Below are positions 28,033 through 36,172 of a DNA stretch of 64,000 bases, in pieces. Source of the DNA: JAWSVE01 sp050789445. Its GTDB lineage: Bacteria > Pseudomonadota > Gammaproteobacteria > Pseudomonadales > Cellvibrionaceae. Numbering within the stretch: position 1 is the stretch's first letter; each line of letters begins with the position of its first letter. The notes beneath the pieces were generated by a model. It ran no database searches. It had not been told where the DNA came from and saw nothing but the letters and a program-made list of their open reading frames with translations. The DNA lies in the NCBI GenBank assembly GCA_050789445.1, contig JAILXR010000001.1:3100001-3164000 (forward strand), given 5' to 3'. Position numbers and translations under genes: made by a program.

Positions 28033-28094
28033 GATTCTTTTCATTACCAGGTCAGTTAAATTGGTAGCGTAAAAGGCAGAACAACAGGTTGGTC

Positions 28095-28142
28095 AGTAAG
28101 TGTAAGTAGTGAGTTCTTCGCGGCTCACTGCTTATGTCTTAC
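28095..28142. terminator. Long stem-loop after the DUF4332 gene
   Basis: Inner stem TAAGTAGTGAG (28103-28113) pairs with CTCACTGCTTA (28124-28134), with one G-T pair. Outer bases AGTAAG and CTTACT extend it. There is no U-run, so it could be a Rho-type or RNA-stability hairpin rather than an intrinsic terminator. Confidence 0.5.
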
Positions 28143-28493
28143 TCAGTCTATATAGCTGTTATAGGCTTATTGTATTAACTCTTTAGTATTCTGATGTTTT
28201 TTCGATTTCACATAACGTCTTAATTCTGTTAAAAATTAAATTAATTTGTAATTTTTATACTTAGCTAATTCCAAGCTGTTGAGTGTTTAAAATTTCAAGT
28301 CATAAAAATAATTAAAAATTTCACTGGCTGTTCAGTCATCTTGTTTTACATAGAATTTACATTTTCATGAAAAAAAGCAGTGCGTTTCCGGCACAATATT
28401 GTAGTTGGCTAATGTACGTATATTGATTTTGTGATTGAGTGTTTTCTTTCTTCTATTGGTTACACATTAGTTTCATTTAAGGGGATATTTACT
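28143..28493. other. AT-rich intergenic region
   Basis: This stretch precedes the channel-like gene and should contain its promoter. I see no ORF, operator or further repeat apart from AT-rich runs. Confidence 0.35.
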
Positions 28494-29969
28494 ATGGCTA
28501 TACTCGAAACATTTCAAAATTGGTGGACACAATATAATCCGGCAGTTTTAAATTTTGTCGTGGCGTTGGCATTCTTGCTGGGTTTTTACATTGTTGCGAG
28601 AATCGTTCGCGGTATTGTTTGTCGCGTGATGAAAAAATCGACATTGGATAACAAGCTAGTTGAAACATTAGGCGTTGGAGAAGATTTTCCTATAGAGAAG
28701 GTGGTGTCGGGTGTTTTCTTCTGGGTGATTTTAGCGTTTGGATTATTATCATTTTTTGATCGTCTTGAATTAGATATCGTCGCTCAGCCAATTAATACTT
28801 TGCTTAGTGAGGTAATGGAATATTTACCTAAGTTGGGTGCGGCGCTAGGTTTAAGTGTTATTGCTTGGATCGTTGCGACCTTAGTAAAAGTCGCCATTAC
28901 GAAAGTGGCTGAAATTGGAAAGGTCGATGAACGACTTCATAGCTTAGATGAAGAGTCAGAAGAAAAAGTTGCCGTCTCTCATTCGCTAGCAACAGCGGCT
29001 TACTGGTTTATCTTTTTATTGTTTCTACCGTTAATACTAGGTGCGTTACAAATGGAGAGCCTCGTCACTCCATTACAAGATATGTTCAGTAAAGTATTTA
29101 CTTATCTACCGAATATATTTTCTGCTGCAATAATATTTATTATTGGTAATTTTGTCGGACGTATTGTTCGCAAAGTAATTTCTAGCTTGTTACTGGCAGC
29201 AGGTGTCGATGGCGTAGGCCAGAAAGTAGGCTTGCAGCAATCTATTTCTGGATTGTTAGGAACGTTGGCTTACACCGTGATTTTATTATTAGTCATTGTT
29301 CAGTCGTTAGATGCGTTACAAATTGAAGCGATCTCCGCACCGGCTAAAAATATGGTTAATATTATTTTTACAGCGGTACCAGGAATTCTTTCAGCTGTAT
29401 TGGTGTTAGGTATTTCTTACTACATTGGTAAGTTGTTATCTGGGTTGGTTGCAGACTTACTGGCCTCAGCAGGTTTTAACCAGTTGATGGTAAAAGTGGG
29501 TATGCCTGAAGCCAGCGCTGAAGAAACAAATGTTCGCACGCCAAGTCGCTTTGTTGGGCAGTTAGTTCTTATTGGTGTGATGTTGTTTGCTGTTTTAGGT
29601 GCGACAGAATTAGTTGGCTTTGAACCTTTAAGTGCAATTGTTTCTGCATTAATAGAGTTTGCGTTCCAAGTTGTCTTAGCTGCTATTATTTTGATTGTTG
29701 GAATTTTGATTGCTGGAAAAGTAGCTGAGATTGTTGGTGGAGCCAGTTCTTATGGTCCCGCAGCGCATCTAGCTAAGGCTGCAATTTTAATACTGGCATC
29801 TGCAATGGCATTACGTCAGCTTGGTTTGGCGGAAGATATTATTAACCTTGCCTTCGGTATTATGTTGGGTGCTGTTGGACTCGGAGCGGCGATTGCTATT
29901 GGCTTGGGTAGTAAAGAAGTCGCAGGTCGTGAAGTAGAGTCTCTTATTCAGCGTATTAAGCAAAAATAA
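28494..29969 (+). CDS. Mechanosensitive-channel-like membrane protein (conserved TM-helix repeats)
   Basis: This is a 491-residue polytopic membrane protein. AAGGGGA upstream supports ATG 28494; an in-frame start at 28431 would add 21 residues. The protein repeats the channel TM_helix pattern (Pfam TM_helix-like) at least three times: LPKLGAALGLSVIAWIVATL, LPNIFSAAIIFIIGNFVGRI and VPGILSAVLVLGISYYIGKL. Each is followed by a short amphipathic segment. The C terminus has a Gly/Ala-rich helix. Relatives are annotated as mechanosensitive ion channels, but the MscS beta domain is absent, so channel activity is inferred only. Confidence 0.82.
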   Translation: MAILETFQNWWTQYNPAVLNFVVALAFLLGFYIVARIVRGIVCRVMKKSTLDNKLVETLGVGEDFPIEKVVSGVFFWVILAFGLLSFFDRLELDIVAQPINTLLSEVMEYLPKLGAALGLSVIAWIVATLVKVAITKVAEIGKVDERLHSLDEESEEKVAVSHSLATAAYWFIFLLFLPLILGALQMESLVTPLQDMFSKVFTYLPNIFSAAIIFIIGNFVGRIVRKVISSLLLAAGVDGVGQKVGLQQSISGLLGTLAYTVILLLVIVQSLDALQIEAISAPAKNMVNIIFTAVPGILSAVLVLGISYYIGKLLSGLVADLLASAGFNQLMVKVGMPEASAEETNVRTPSRFVGQLVLIGVMLFAVLGATELVGFEPLSAIVSALIEFAFQVVLAAIILIVGILIAGKVAEIVGGASSYGPAAHLAKAAILILASAMALRQLGLAEDIINLAFGIMLGAVGLGAAIAIGLGSKEVAGREVESLIQRIKQK

Positions 29970-29994
29970 AATAGCGCTATAGTATGACTGCAGA

Positions 29995-30028
29995 AGTCGG
30001 TGAGTTAAAAACTCATCGGCTTTTTTTA
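29995..30028 (+). terminator. Rho-independent terminator
   Basis: Stem AAGTCGGTGAGTT pairs with AACTCATCGGCTT (G-T pairs included), with a short loop and seven T residues after it. Confidence 0.88.
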
Positions 30029-30192
30029 TGGAAGTTTGGTGGGAAAAAATGATAAAAGAAGGTGAAAGGTGACCATTATATTTTAATGGACTGCCTTCAT
30101 TAAAATGGAGAAAACAAAGTTGAACAATTTGCTGCCTAATGAGTCGAATTCAAACAGGTCATCATGACAAATCAATAAAAGAGACGCTATAA

Positions 30193-31122
30193 ATGAGTGA
30201 TAATTATTATCAAGAAGATACATTTCAAATCACACCTTTTTTGACCATAGCGGGCGTGATTGTATTGCTGGGGCTGATGGCCTGGTTGTGGCTGTCGAAT
30301 TCACCGACTCAGGAAGCTAAGGTGCTAGAAATACCTCAGTTAGAAAAGACTTCTCCAGTAGAAGCTAAGCGTATCATTAATGATGAAGAAGCTGTTTTTG
30401 AAAGTAGCGACAAAGATAATTTAAGCGAAACCAAAAATATTAATGAAGAAAAAGCAGGTGTTAATAAGACGGTAGAAGAGCCAGCAATAGTTTTACCAGT
30501 GTTAAAAGAGAGTGATGATCCGCTTAAAAACAGTTTGGGTGAATTGTCTGCTGGAGCTGCATTGGTCAAATTGCTTGTTCCAGAAAGAATTATCTTGAAA
30601 ACAGTTCGAGCGGTTTTAGCATTAGCGGAGGGTGATGTAGTTAAAGACTTTAGGCCGATAAAGTCTCCACCGCCTTCGTTCAAAGTGGTTAAAATTGATG
30701 AGCCATTAGATAGAGAAATTGGCCAGCGCTATCAAATAAACCCTAAAAATTACGAGCGCTACAATAGCTACATCAATATATTGTCTTCTTTAAATAAGAG
30801 TGATGTAGCTAAGATATATAAAAACTATTATCCATTGCTAGAAGAATCTTATTTACAATATGGTGTTGATAAAGGGAGTTTTGATAAGGTGCTGAATAGC
30901 GTAATAGACAACATTATTGCTTCTGATGTTTATGAGGCAACAGTGGCGTCAGACAGAATATTAATTCAGCCAAAAGTGTTTTATGTTTTTCAGAATAAAA
31001 AAATAGAAAATTTATCGGGGGTTGATAAATTGCTATTGCGAATAGGTGAAAAAAATACTCAGGCGTTAAAAAAAGAATTGATAGATTTTAAAAGTGCTAT
31101 TCACTCATTCCCAGAAAACTAA
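30193..31122 (+). CDS. DUF3014 membrane-anchored protein
   Basis: This is a 309-residue protein with one membrane span near residues 15-37, a charged linker (~45-95), then a DUF3014 domain. Recognisable blocks are SDDPLKNSLGELS, PERIILKTVRAVLALAEG, NPKNYERYNSYINILSSL, YYPLLEESYLQYG and ILIQPKVFYVFQNKKIENLS. The C-terminal domain would lie in the periplasm. The function of the family is unknown. A short hairpin (CTAAGACT/AGTCTTAG at 31119-31141) spans the stop codons of this and the convergent gene. Confidence 0.85.
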   Translation: MSDNYYQEDTFQITPFLTIAGVIVLLGLMAWLWLSNSPTQEAKVLEIPQLEKTSPVEAKRIINDEEAVFESSDKDNLSETKNINEEKAGVNKTVEEPAIVLPVLKESDDPLKNSLGELSAGAALVKLLVPERIILKTVRAVLALAEGDVVKDFRPIKSPPPSFKVVKIDEPLDREIGQRYQINPKNYERYNSYINILSSLNKSDVAKIYKNYYPLLEESYLQYGVDKGSFDKVLNSVIDNIIASDVYEATVASDRILIQPKVFYVFQNKKIENLSGVDKLLLRIGEKNTQALKKELIDFKSAIHSFPEN

Positions 31123-31137
31123 GACTTTTCTTTAGTC

Positions 31138-32622
31138 TTAGCTTCCCATGTCGTCGGCGTCGCCATCGTCAATAGGTATGGCATCATCAATTGAAATGTC
31201 ATTGATTGGGTTTTCAGGAATGATTAAATCCATAGGTAGCTGATCTGTAGCGCCATTTGAATCAGGATTTAATGGGTTTGATGTGACTGTCTTGGGTATT
31301 TTAATCGAGGGCGCAATGCTTTTTAGATCGACAGAGGGAATTGTTGGTGAGATTAAGTTCGGTGTTGTTAATGCCGGTTCTAATAAATCATTTTCAGTTA
31401 ATTCTTTTATAGCAGTGGGCAATGGTCTTGTTAATTGTTCTTCGCTAGAAACAATTCCAACATGAAAAGTGGCAAAGCCGGGGCTAACCACTTGATCAAT
31501 GGCTTTGCCTAATATTTTTCCTCTATAGGGGGAAATGATATCGCTTGAAGTGTTCGTGATTGGATCGACTACTCGCCCTAGCAATTGTCCTTTTTCAATA
31601 GTCTCATTGAGCTCTACAACCGATAAAAGAATACCGCCTTGTGTCGATCGCACCCAGGTTGATTGATAAAAAACGGGTTGAGACATTAGCCATAACCGCA
31701 TACTTTTATACATGCCTAAATTATGTAGCGCGTTTTTCACGCCTTTCACGCCGTCTTGCACCGCTTCGTTTTCTAAAATTAAAGGGCCGCCAGTTTCGAT
31801 AGTAATAGCAGGAATACCAAAATCTGCTGCAGAGCGTCGTAATGTGCCTGGGCCGCCTGGATGACTGAGCACACCGAGCCCGCCAAAGTGTTTGGTAAAT
31901 TCTAAAATAGAATCATTTTTTAAATCGCCGCGAATCTGTGGAACGTTAGCGCGCTTAAAAGAACCAGTGTGAATATCAATTAAATAGTCACAGTGAAGTA
32001 TGACGTCGTGAAACAAAGAATACGCAACACGAGAAGCGTAACTGCCGCGAGGGTTGCCGGGGAAATATCGATTAAGATCACGTCGATCACTCATATAACG
32101 TGAGCTGCGACGAAAGCCATCCAAGTTAACAATTGGCATCCCGATAATAGTACCTGTCAATTCGGTAGGATCTATATCGTGAAGTACTCGCCGAACAATC
32201 TCGATACCGTTTAACTCGTCGCCGTGAACAGCAGCAGTTATACATAATACCTTGCCCGGATTTTCTCCGTGTGCAACAAGCACGGGGACTGGCGTATTTA
32301 AGCTACTCATAGAAAAGCCGGGAGCCCAATGTAGCGTGCGGAAAGTGCCTGGCTCAATAGTGTTATTCAGCAAGCCTATTGGTGTTGCCTTATCGGGATC
32401 AAGCTCTGTTGGGGTAGAAGAGCTTTCAGTCGGCCCATCTGCCCGAATAACGCTAATACTTAAACCGCGCTCTGAGGCTAATACAGGTGCAGGGCCTGGT
32501 TCATCGGGTTCGACCTCACTCCCCAGCGCTGAATGCGTGAAGAGAGTGATAACAATGCATAGCTGTACGGGCATTGTTTTGAGGTTTTTGAGTGTGCGCA
32601 AAAAGTACAAATCTATTACCAC
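31138..32622 (-). CDS. Exported succinylglutamate desuccinylase/aspartoacylase-family protein
   Basis: This is a 494-residue protein as read from the GTG at 32620-32622; an ATG at 32572-32574 (16 residues in) begins a cleaner signal peptide (PVQLCIVITLFTHSALG) and may be the true start. Neither has a good ribosome-binding site. The zinc-deacylase core shows AAVHGDELNG (zinc His and Glu), DLNRYFPGN and DIHTGSFKR (third zinc His). A C-terminal beta-barrel region (GGILLSVVEL, IISPYRGKILGKA) is typical of the family. A ~80-residue Pro/Ile/Asp-rich tail is extra. Export and the tail differ from cytoplasmic AstE. The substrate is unknown. Confidence 0.82.
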   Translation of the reverse strand: MVIDLYFLRTLKNLKTMPVQLCIVITLFTHSALGSEVEPDEPGPAPVLASERGLSISVIRADGPTESSSTPTELDPDKATPIGLLNNTIEPGTFRTLHWAPGFSMSSLNTPVPVLVAHGENPGKVLCITAAVHGDELNGIEIVRRVLHDIDPTELTGTIIGMPIVNLDGFRRSSRYMSDRRDLNRYFPGNPRGSYASRVAYSLFHDVILHCDYLIDIHTGSFKRANVPQIRGDLKNDSILEFTKHFGGLGVLSHPGGPGTLRRSAADFGIPAITIETGGPLILENEAVQDGVKGVKNALHNLGMYKSMRLWLMSQPVFYQSTWVRSTQGGILLSVVELNETIEKGQLLGRVVDPITNTSSDIISPYRGKILGKAIDQVVSPGFATFHVGIVSSEEQLTRPLPTAIKELTENDLLEPALTTPNLISPTIPSVDLKSIAPSIKIPKTVTSNPLNPDSNGATDQLPMDLIIPENPINDISIDDAIPIDDGDADDMGS

Positions 32623-33037
32623 TTTAAGCCTGTTTGGTCTGCTTTACAGGCGTTCTGTATTATTAGTATCCCTTTGTCTTTATTGCTGTAAATACAGCAT
32701 GTGTTTAAAGCATAGATGGGATGTTCAGTATTAGGACAATTAATTTTGAAAAATATTCATTGTCGTGTAAATAGCTTACAAGGCCTTATAGTTATAGGAT
32801 TGTAAAAGTTAAGTGTTGGCTTGTGTTACTCTATTTACTTTTCTTTTTTACAGGCACCCTTCATGTAAAAGTAAGTGCTTGAAGCTCAAGAATAATATCT
32901 CTTATTCCAGTCGATTGGATAGAGAATCCTGCTGAAAGGTGATGCTACAGTTATCACTGAAACAGAAGGTGTAATAGATCACATGTTGAGTGCTTTGTTT
33001 TTTCATAAACGTTAAATTTTTTAAGAAGGTTAATCAG
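32623..33037. other. Divergent intergenic region
   Basis: This 415-bp spacer separates the aspartoacylase-like gene (minus) from the NADAR gene (plus). It contains a few short AT-rich inverted repeats (for example TGTAAATACA near 32686) but no convincing ORF or regulatory site. Confidence 0.35.
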
Positions 33038-33523
33038 TTGTCATTATTTCCGCCGCAAAACATCGATTCTCAAATGCTTTCTCGTGAGGATATAGCAGAT
33101 CCTCTATCGTCATTCTCTCATCATCCCTTTGAATTGGAGGGAATGGAATGGATGACCGTCGAGCATTATTTTCAAGCCATGAAATTTGAAAATGAAAACT
33201 ATCGAGAAAAAGTCAGATTGGCAAAAGATCCGATAGCAGCTAGAAAATTGGGTAAAGCTCGATTCAAAAAAATCAGAAAAGATTGGAAAACAGTAGATGA
33301 AATTGTAATGACGCGAGCCGTATATACAAAAGCTAGAACATACGAAGAGGTGGCCAAAGCATTACTGGATACAGGAGATAAAAAAATCATTGAAAAAAGC
33401 CAATATGATTATATTTGGGGATGTGGACGAGATGGTCGAGGATTAAATAAATACGGCAACGTTTTGATGAATGTCAGAGACAAATTATTGCAAGAGCAGG
33501 CGGCATTAAAGGGTAGCGAATAA
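33038..33523 (+). CDS. NADAR-family protein (YbiA-like N-glycosidase)
   Basis: This is a 161-residue protein. AAGAAGG at 33023-33029 with 8-base spacing supports the TTG start at 33038; an ATG at 32990 would add 16 residues without a ribosome-binding site. The NADAR fold is seen in PLSSFSHHPFELEGMEW, TVEHYFQAMKF, KDPIAARKLGK and YDYIWGCGRDGRGLNKYGN. YbiA-type members hydrolyse the glycosidic bond of damaged riboflavin intermediates; others remove ADP-ribose. Which activity applies here is not evident. Confidence 0.88.
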   Translation: MSLFPPQNIDSQMLSREDIADPLSSFSHHPFELEGMEWMTVEHYFQAMKFENENYREKVRLAKDPIAARKLGKARFKKIRKDWKTVDEIVMTRAVYTKARTYEEVAKALLDTGDKKIIEKSQYDYIWGCGRDGRGLNKYGNVLMNVRDKLLQEQAALKGSE

Positions 33524-33561
33524 TGTTGATTAAAGCGCTACATGTGTAAGCGAAAAAAAGA

Positions 33562-34530
33562 ATGAGAATTCATCTTGCTCCAATGGAGGGCGTGGTCGAT
33601 CACACCATGCGAACAATGCTTACTCAGGTGGGAGCAATCGATCGATGTGTGACTGAATTCATTCGCATAACCGATCAACGTTTACCGTCCCGCGTATTTT
33701 ATCGCTACTGTCCTGAGTTAAAATTCGGCGGTAAAACACCAAGTGGAGTCCCCGTTTTTGTTCAGCTTTTAGGTGGCAAGCCTGAACCGATGGCCGCGAA
33801 TGCAAAAAAAGTGGCCGAGCTTGGTGCTCTGGGAATTGATATTAATTTTGGATGCCCCGCAAAGCAGGTGAATAAAAATGACGGTGGTTCAATTATTTTA
33901 AAAGAGCCTCATCGAGTGTTTGATATCGTTTCTGCGGTGAGAAAAAATGTACCCGAAGAAACTCCTGTCACAGCAAAAATTCGCTTAGGATTTAATGATC
34001 GCAGTTTATTAACAGAAATATCTCAAGCCGTCACCGAAGCGGGCGCGAATGAATTAACCATCCACGCTAGGACAAAAGAAGATGGGTATAAACCTCCGGC
34101 GTACTGGTCAGCAATTGCCGATATAAAAAAATCATGTCCGATTCCTATCTTTGCGAATGGGGAAATTTGGACTGTGGAAGATTATTATGAATGCGTTGAG
34201 CAAAGTGGTTGTAGCGATGTCATGTTAGGAAGAGGGTTGTTGGCATGCCCCGATCTAGCAAAACAAATAAAAGGCCATCGTAATCAAGAAAAAACAACCC
34301 CTTTATCTTGGCTGACGGTAGTTGATTTATTAGCGCAGTTCAGTGTTGTAACCGAAGAAGAGTACGAACCAAAGTATGTCGGTAATCGAGTGAAGCAATG
34401 GCTTGGCTATTTACGCACTCACTATCAAATGGCAGAAGTGTTGTTCGAATCAATAAAACGACTTAAATGGCCGTCAGAAATTTCAGCAGAAATTGAAAAC
34501 CACAAAATATATATCGGAAGAATAACATGA
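33562..34530 (+). CDS. dusC: tRNA-dihydrouridine(16) synthase
   Basis: This is a 322-residue FMN-dependent Dus-family enzyme that reduces uridine in the tRNA D-loop. MRIHLAPMEGVVDHTMR is the start typical of the DusC subgroup, and FGCPAKQVNKNDGGS carries the catalytic Cys. HARTKEDGYKPPAYW and MLGRGLLACPDLA form the FMN-phosphate site. The C-terminal helical domain has WLGYLRTHY. Its TGA overlaps the start of the next gene by four bases (ATGA). Confidence 0.93.
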   Translation: MRIHLAPMEGVVDHTMRTMLTQVGAIDRCVTEFIRITDQRLPSRVFYRYCPELKFGGKTPSGVPVFVQLLGGKPEPMAANAKKVAELGALGIDINFGCPAKQVNKNDGGSIILKEPHRVFDIVSAVRKNVPEETPVTAKIRLGFNDRSLLTEISQAVTEAGANELTIHARTKEDGYKPPAYWSAIADIKKSCPIPIFANGEIWTVEDYYECVEQSGCSDVMLGRGLLACPDLAKQIKGHRNQEKTTPLSWLTVVDLLAQFSVVTEEEYEPKYVGNRVKQWLGYLRTHYQMAEVLFESIKRLKWPSEISAEIENHKIYIGRIT

Positions 34531-35198
34531 CAGAAACTCCAAATAATGATGAGCTTTTACAATTAAACGAGATGGAAGCAAGAGTCTTAGGCGCTCTTAT
34601 GGAGAAGCAACTAACAACACCAGATGCTTACCCGTTAACCTTAAATAGTTTGGTGTTGGCATGTAATCAAAAAACCAGTCGAGAACCTATAACAAATTTA
34701 ACCAATGCTCAGGCGCAGCAAACGGTTAATGATCTACGAGAAAGAAAATTAATTGACGTTGAATATGGATCGAGAGCAGACCGTTACGATCAAAAACTAT
34801 CAAAACAATTGTTCTTAGATAAGCAGCAACAAGCACTTATTAATATTATGCTATTGCGAGGGCCGCAAACGATCGGAGATCTATACAGTCGCACACAACG
34901 AATGGCTGATTTTGATTCACCTGAAGATATCGAAGAGCGTCTTCAAATAATGAGCGAAAAAACATCACCGGTTGTTGTGCGTATTCCTCGGCAATCTGGC
35001 CAGCGAGAAGACCGCTACATGCATTTACTGTCAGGTGATATCGACCTATCGCAATTAACATTAAAAACATCAGAAGCAAAACAAACAGATTCTATCAGTA
35101 GATCAAATACTAGTAATGATGACTTAAGACAACAAGTTGAAAAGTTGGAAGCAAGAGTGGCCGTGTTAGAAGAAAAAATAGAAGAGCTTTTTTCTTGA
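34527..35198 (+). CDS. YceH family protein (DUF480)
   Basis: This is a 223-residue protein with two winged-helix units, starting LNEMEARVLGALMEKQLTTPDAYPLT (read as two motifs), then LNSLVLACNQKTSREP, ERKLIDVEYGSRADRYDQK and LLRGPQTIGDLYSRT. The C-terminal ~35 residues form a coiled coil (LRQQVEKLEARVAVLEEKI). The family occurs widely in gammaproteobacteria and its role is not well defined. It overlaps dusC by four bases, implying translational coupling. Confidence 0.92.
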   Translation: MTETPNNDELLQLNEMEARVLGALMEKQLTTPDAYPLTLNSLVLACNQKTSREPITNLTNAQAQQTVNDLRERKLIDVEYGSRADRYDQKLSKQLFLDKQQQALINIMLLRGPQTIGDLYSRTQRMADFDSPEDIEERLQIMSEKTSPVVVRIPRQSGQREDRYMHLLSGDIDLSQLTLKTSEAKQTDSISRSNTSNDDLRQQVEKLEARVAVLEEKIEELFS

Positions 35199-35297
35199 CG
35201 AAAATGGCAGGGCGAAAATCATCAAAAAACACAAAGCAATAACTGAGCGTTATATCATGAAAAAATTATTACTAGAGAATACTGTGAGGGCTAAGTC

Positions 35298-36125
35298 GTG
35301 AGTACTCAAGCACTTATCATTTATCTATCGCTGATACTTATCATTGTCGGTGTGGGTTTTTATCTATTCTTTTGGCCAAAAATATCGAAAGAGCGTATTC
35401 GAGACAAAGACTTTAATGCCGCTTGGGATAAAATATTGCACGACAGGTTTCCTATCTATAATAAGCTGTCAGATAAACAAAAAACACACCTGCAAGATTT
35501 AATGAAAGTCTTTTTACATCAGAAAGATTTTATCGGTTGTGCGGGCCAAGAGATTACAGAGGAAATTAAAGCTGTTATTTCTGCGCAAGCCTGCTTGTTA
35601 TTACTCAATCGTACCACCACAGAATATCAAGACCTCACAACAATTTACGTGTATCCAACTTCTTTTAAAGCAACAAGAGAAGCGCGAGATGAGTTGGGCT
35701 TAGTGTCTACAGAGACGAGTCATTTGTTGGGTGAGTCGTGGAGTACGGGAAAAGTAATATTAGCCTGGGATAATGTAGAGAAAGGTATTCGTAACTTTAC
35801 TGATGGTCATAACGTAGTGCTACACGAGTTTGCTCATCAATTGGATCAAGAGTCAGGCTCAACAAACGGAGCACCTATTTTAAATACAAGTGCCGCGTAT
35901 AAAAGTTGGGCTTATGTATTTGGGCGAGAATTTGAGGCGCTGCAAAAAAAGAAGCACAAAAAAAATAATGTAATTGATGAGTATGGCGCTACCAATCCGG
36001 CTGAATTTTTTGCTGTAGCGACAGAAACGTTTTTTGAAGAGCCTCATCGGCTTTATAAAAACCATCGAGAGTTGTTTGATGAGCTGAAAGTGTATTACCA
36101 ATTAGATCCAAGAGATTGGACTTAG
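35298..36125 (+). CDS. mtfA: Zinc-dependent peptidase MtfA
   Basis: This is a 275-residue protein with a GTG start preceded by GTGAGGG. One membrane span is seen at about residues 6-27, then the M90 peptidase domain with the zinc motif HEFAHQLDQESG. AATNPAEFFAVATETFFEEP-like text supplies the third ligand (Glu) in the segment NPAEFFAVATETFFEEP. E. coli MtfA binds the Mlc repressor and so affects glucose-PTS expression. E. coli MtfA lacks a clear membrane anchor, so this version is longer at the N terminus. Confidence 0.9.
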   Translation: MSTQALIIYLSLILIIVGVGFYLFFWPKISKERIRDKDFNAAWDKILHDRFPIYNKLSDKQKTHLQDLMKVFLHQKDFIGCAGQEITEEIKAVISAQACLLLLNRTTTEYQDLTTIYVYPTSFKATREARDELGLVSTETSHLLGESWSTGKVILAWDNVEKGIRNFTDGHNVVLHEFAHQLDQESGSTNGAPILNTSAAYKSWAYVFGREFEALQKKKHKKNNVIDEYGATNPAEFFAVATETFFEEPHRLYKNHRELFDELKVYYQLDPRDWT

Positions 36126-36172
36126 ATTATTTCTGCACACAATACCATTCTACTAATTTATAAGAGATCAGC

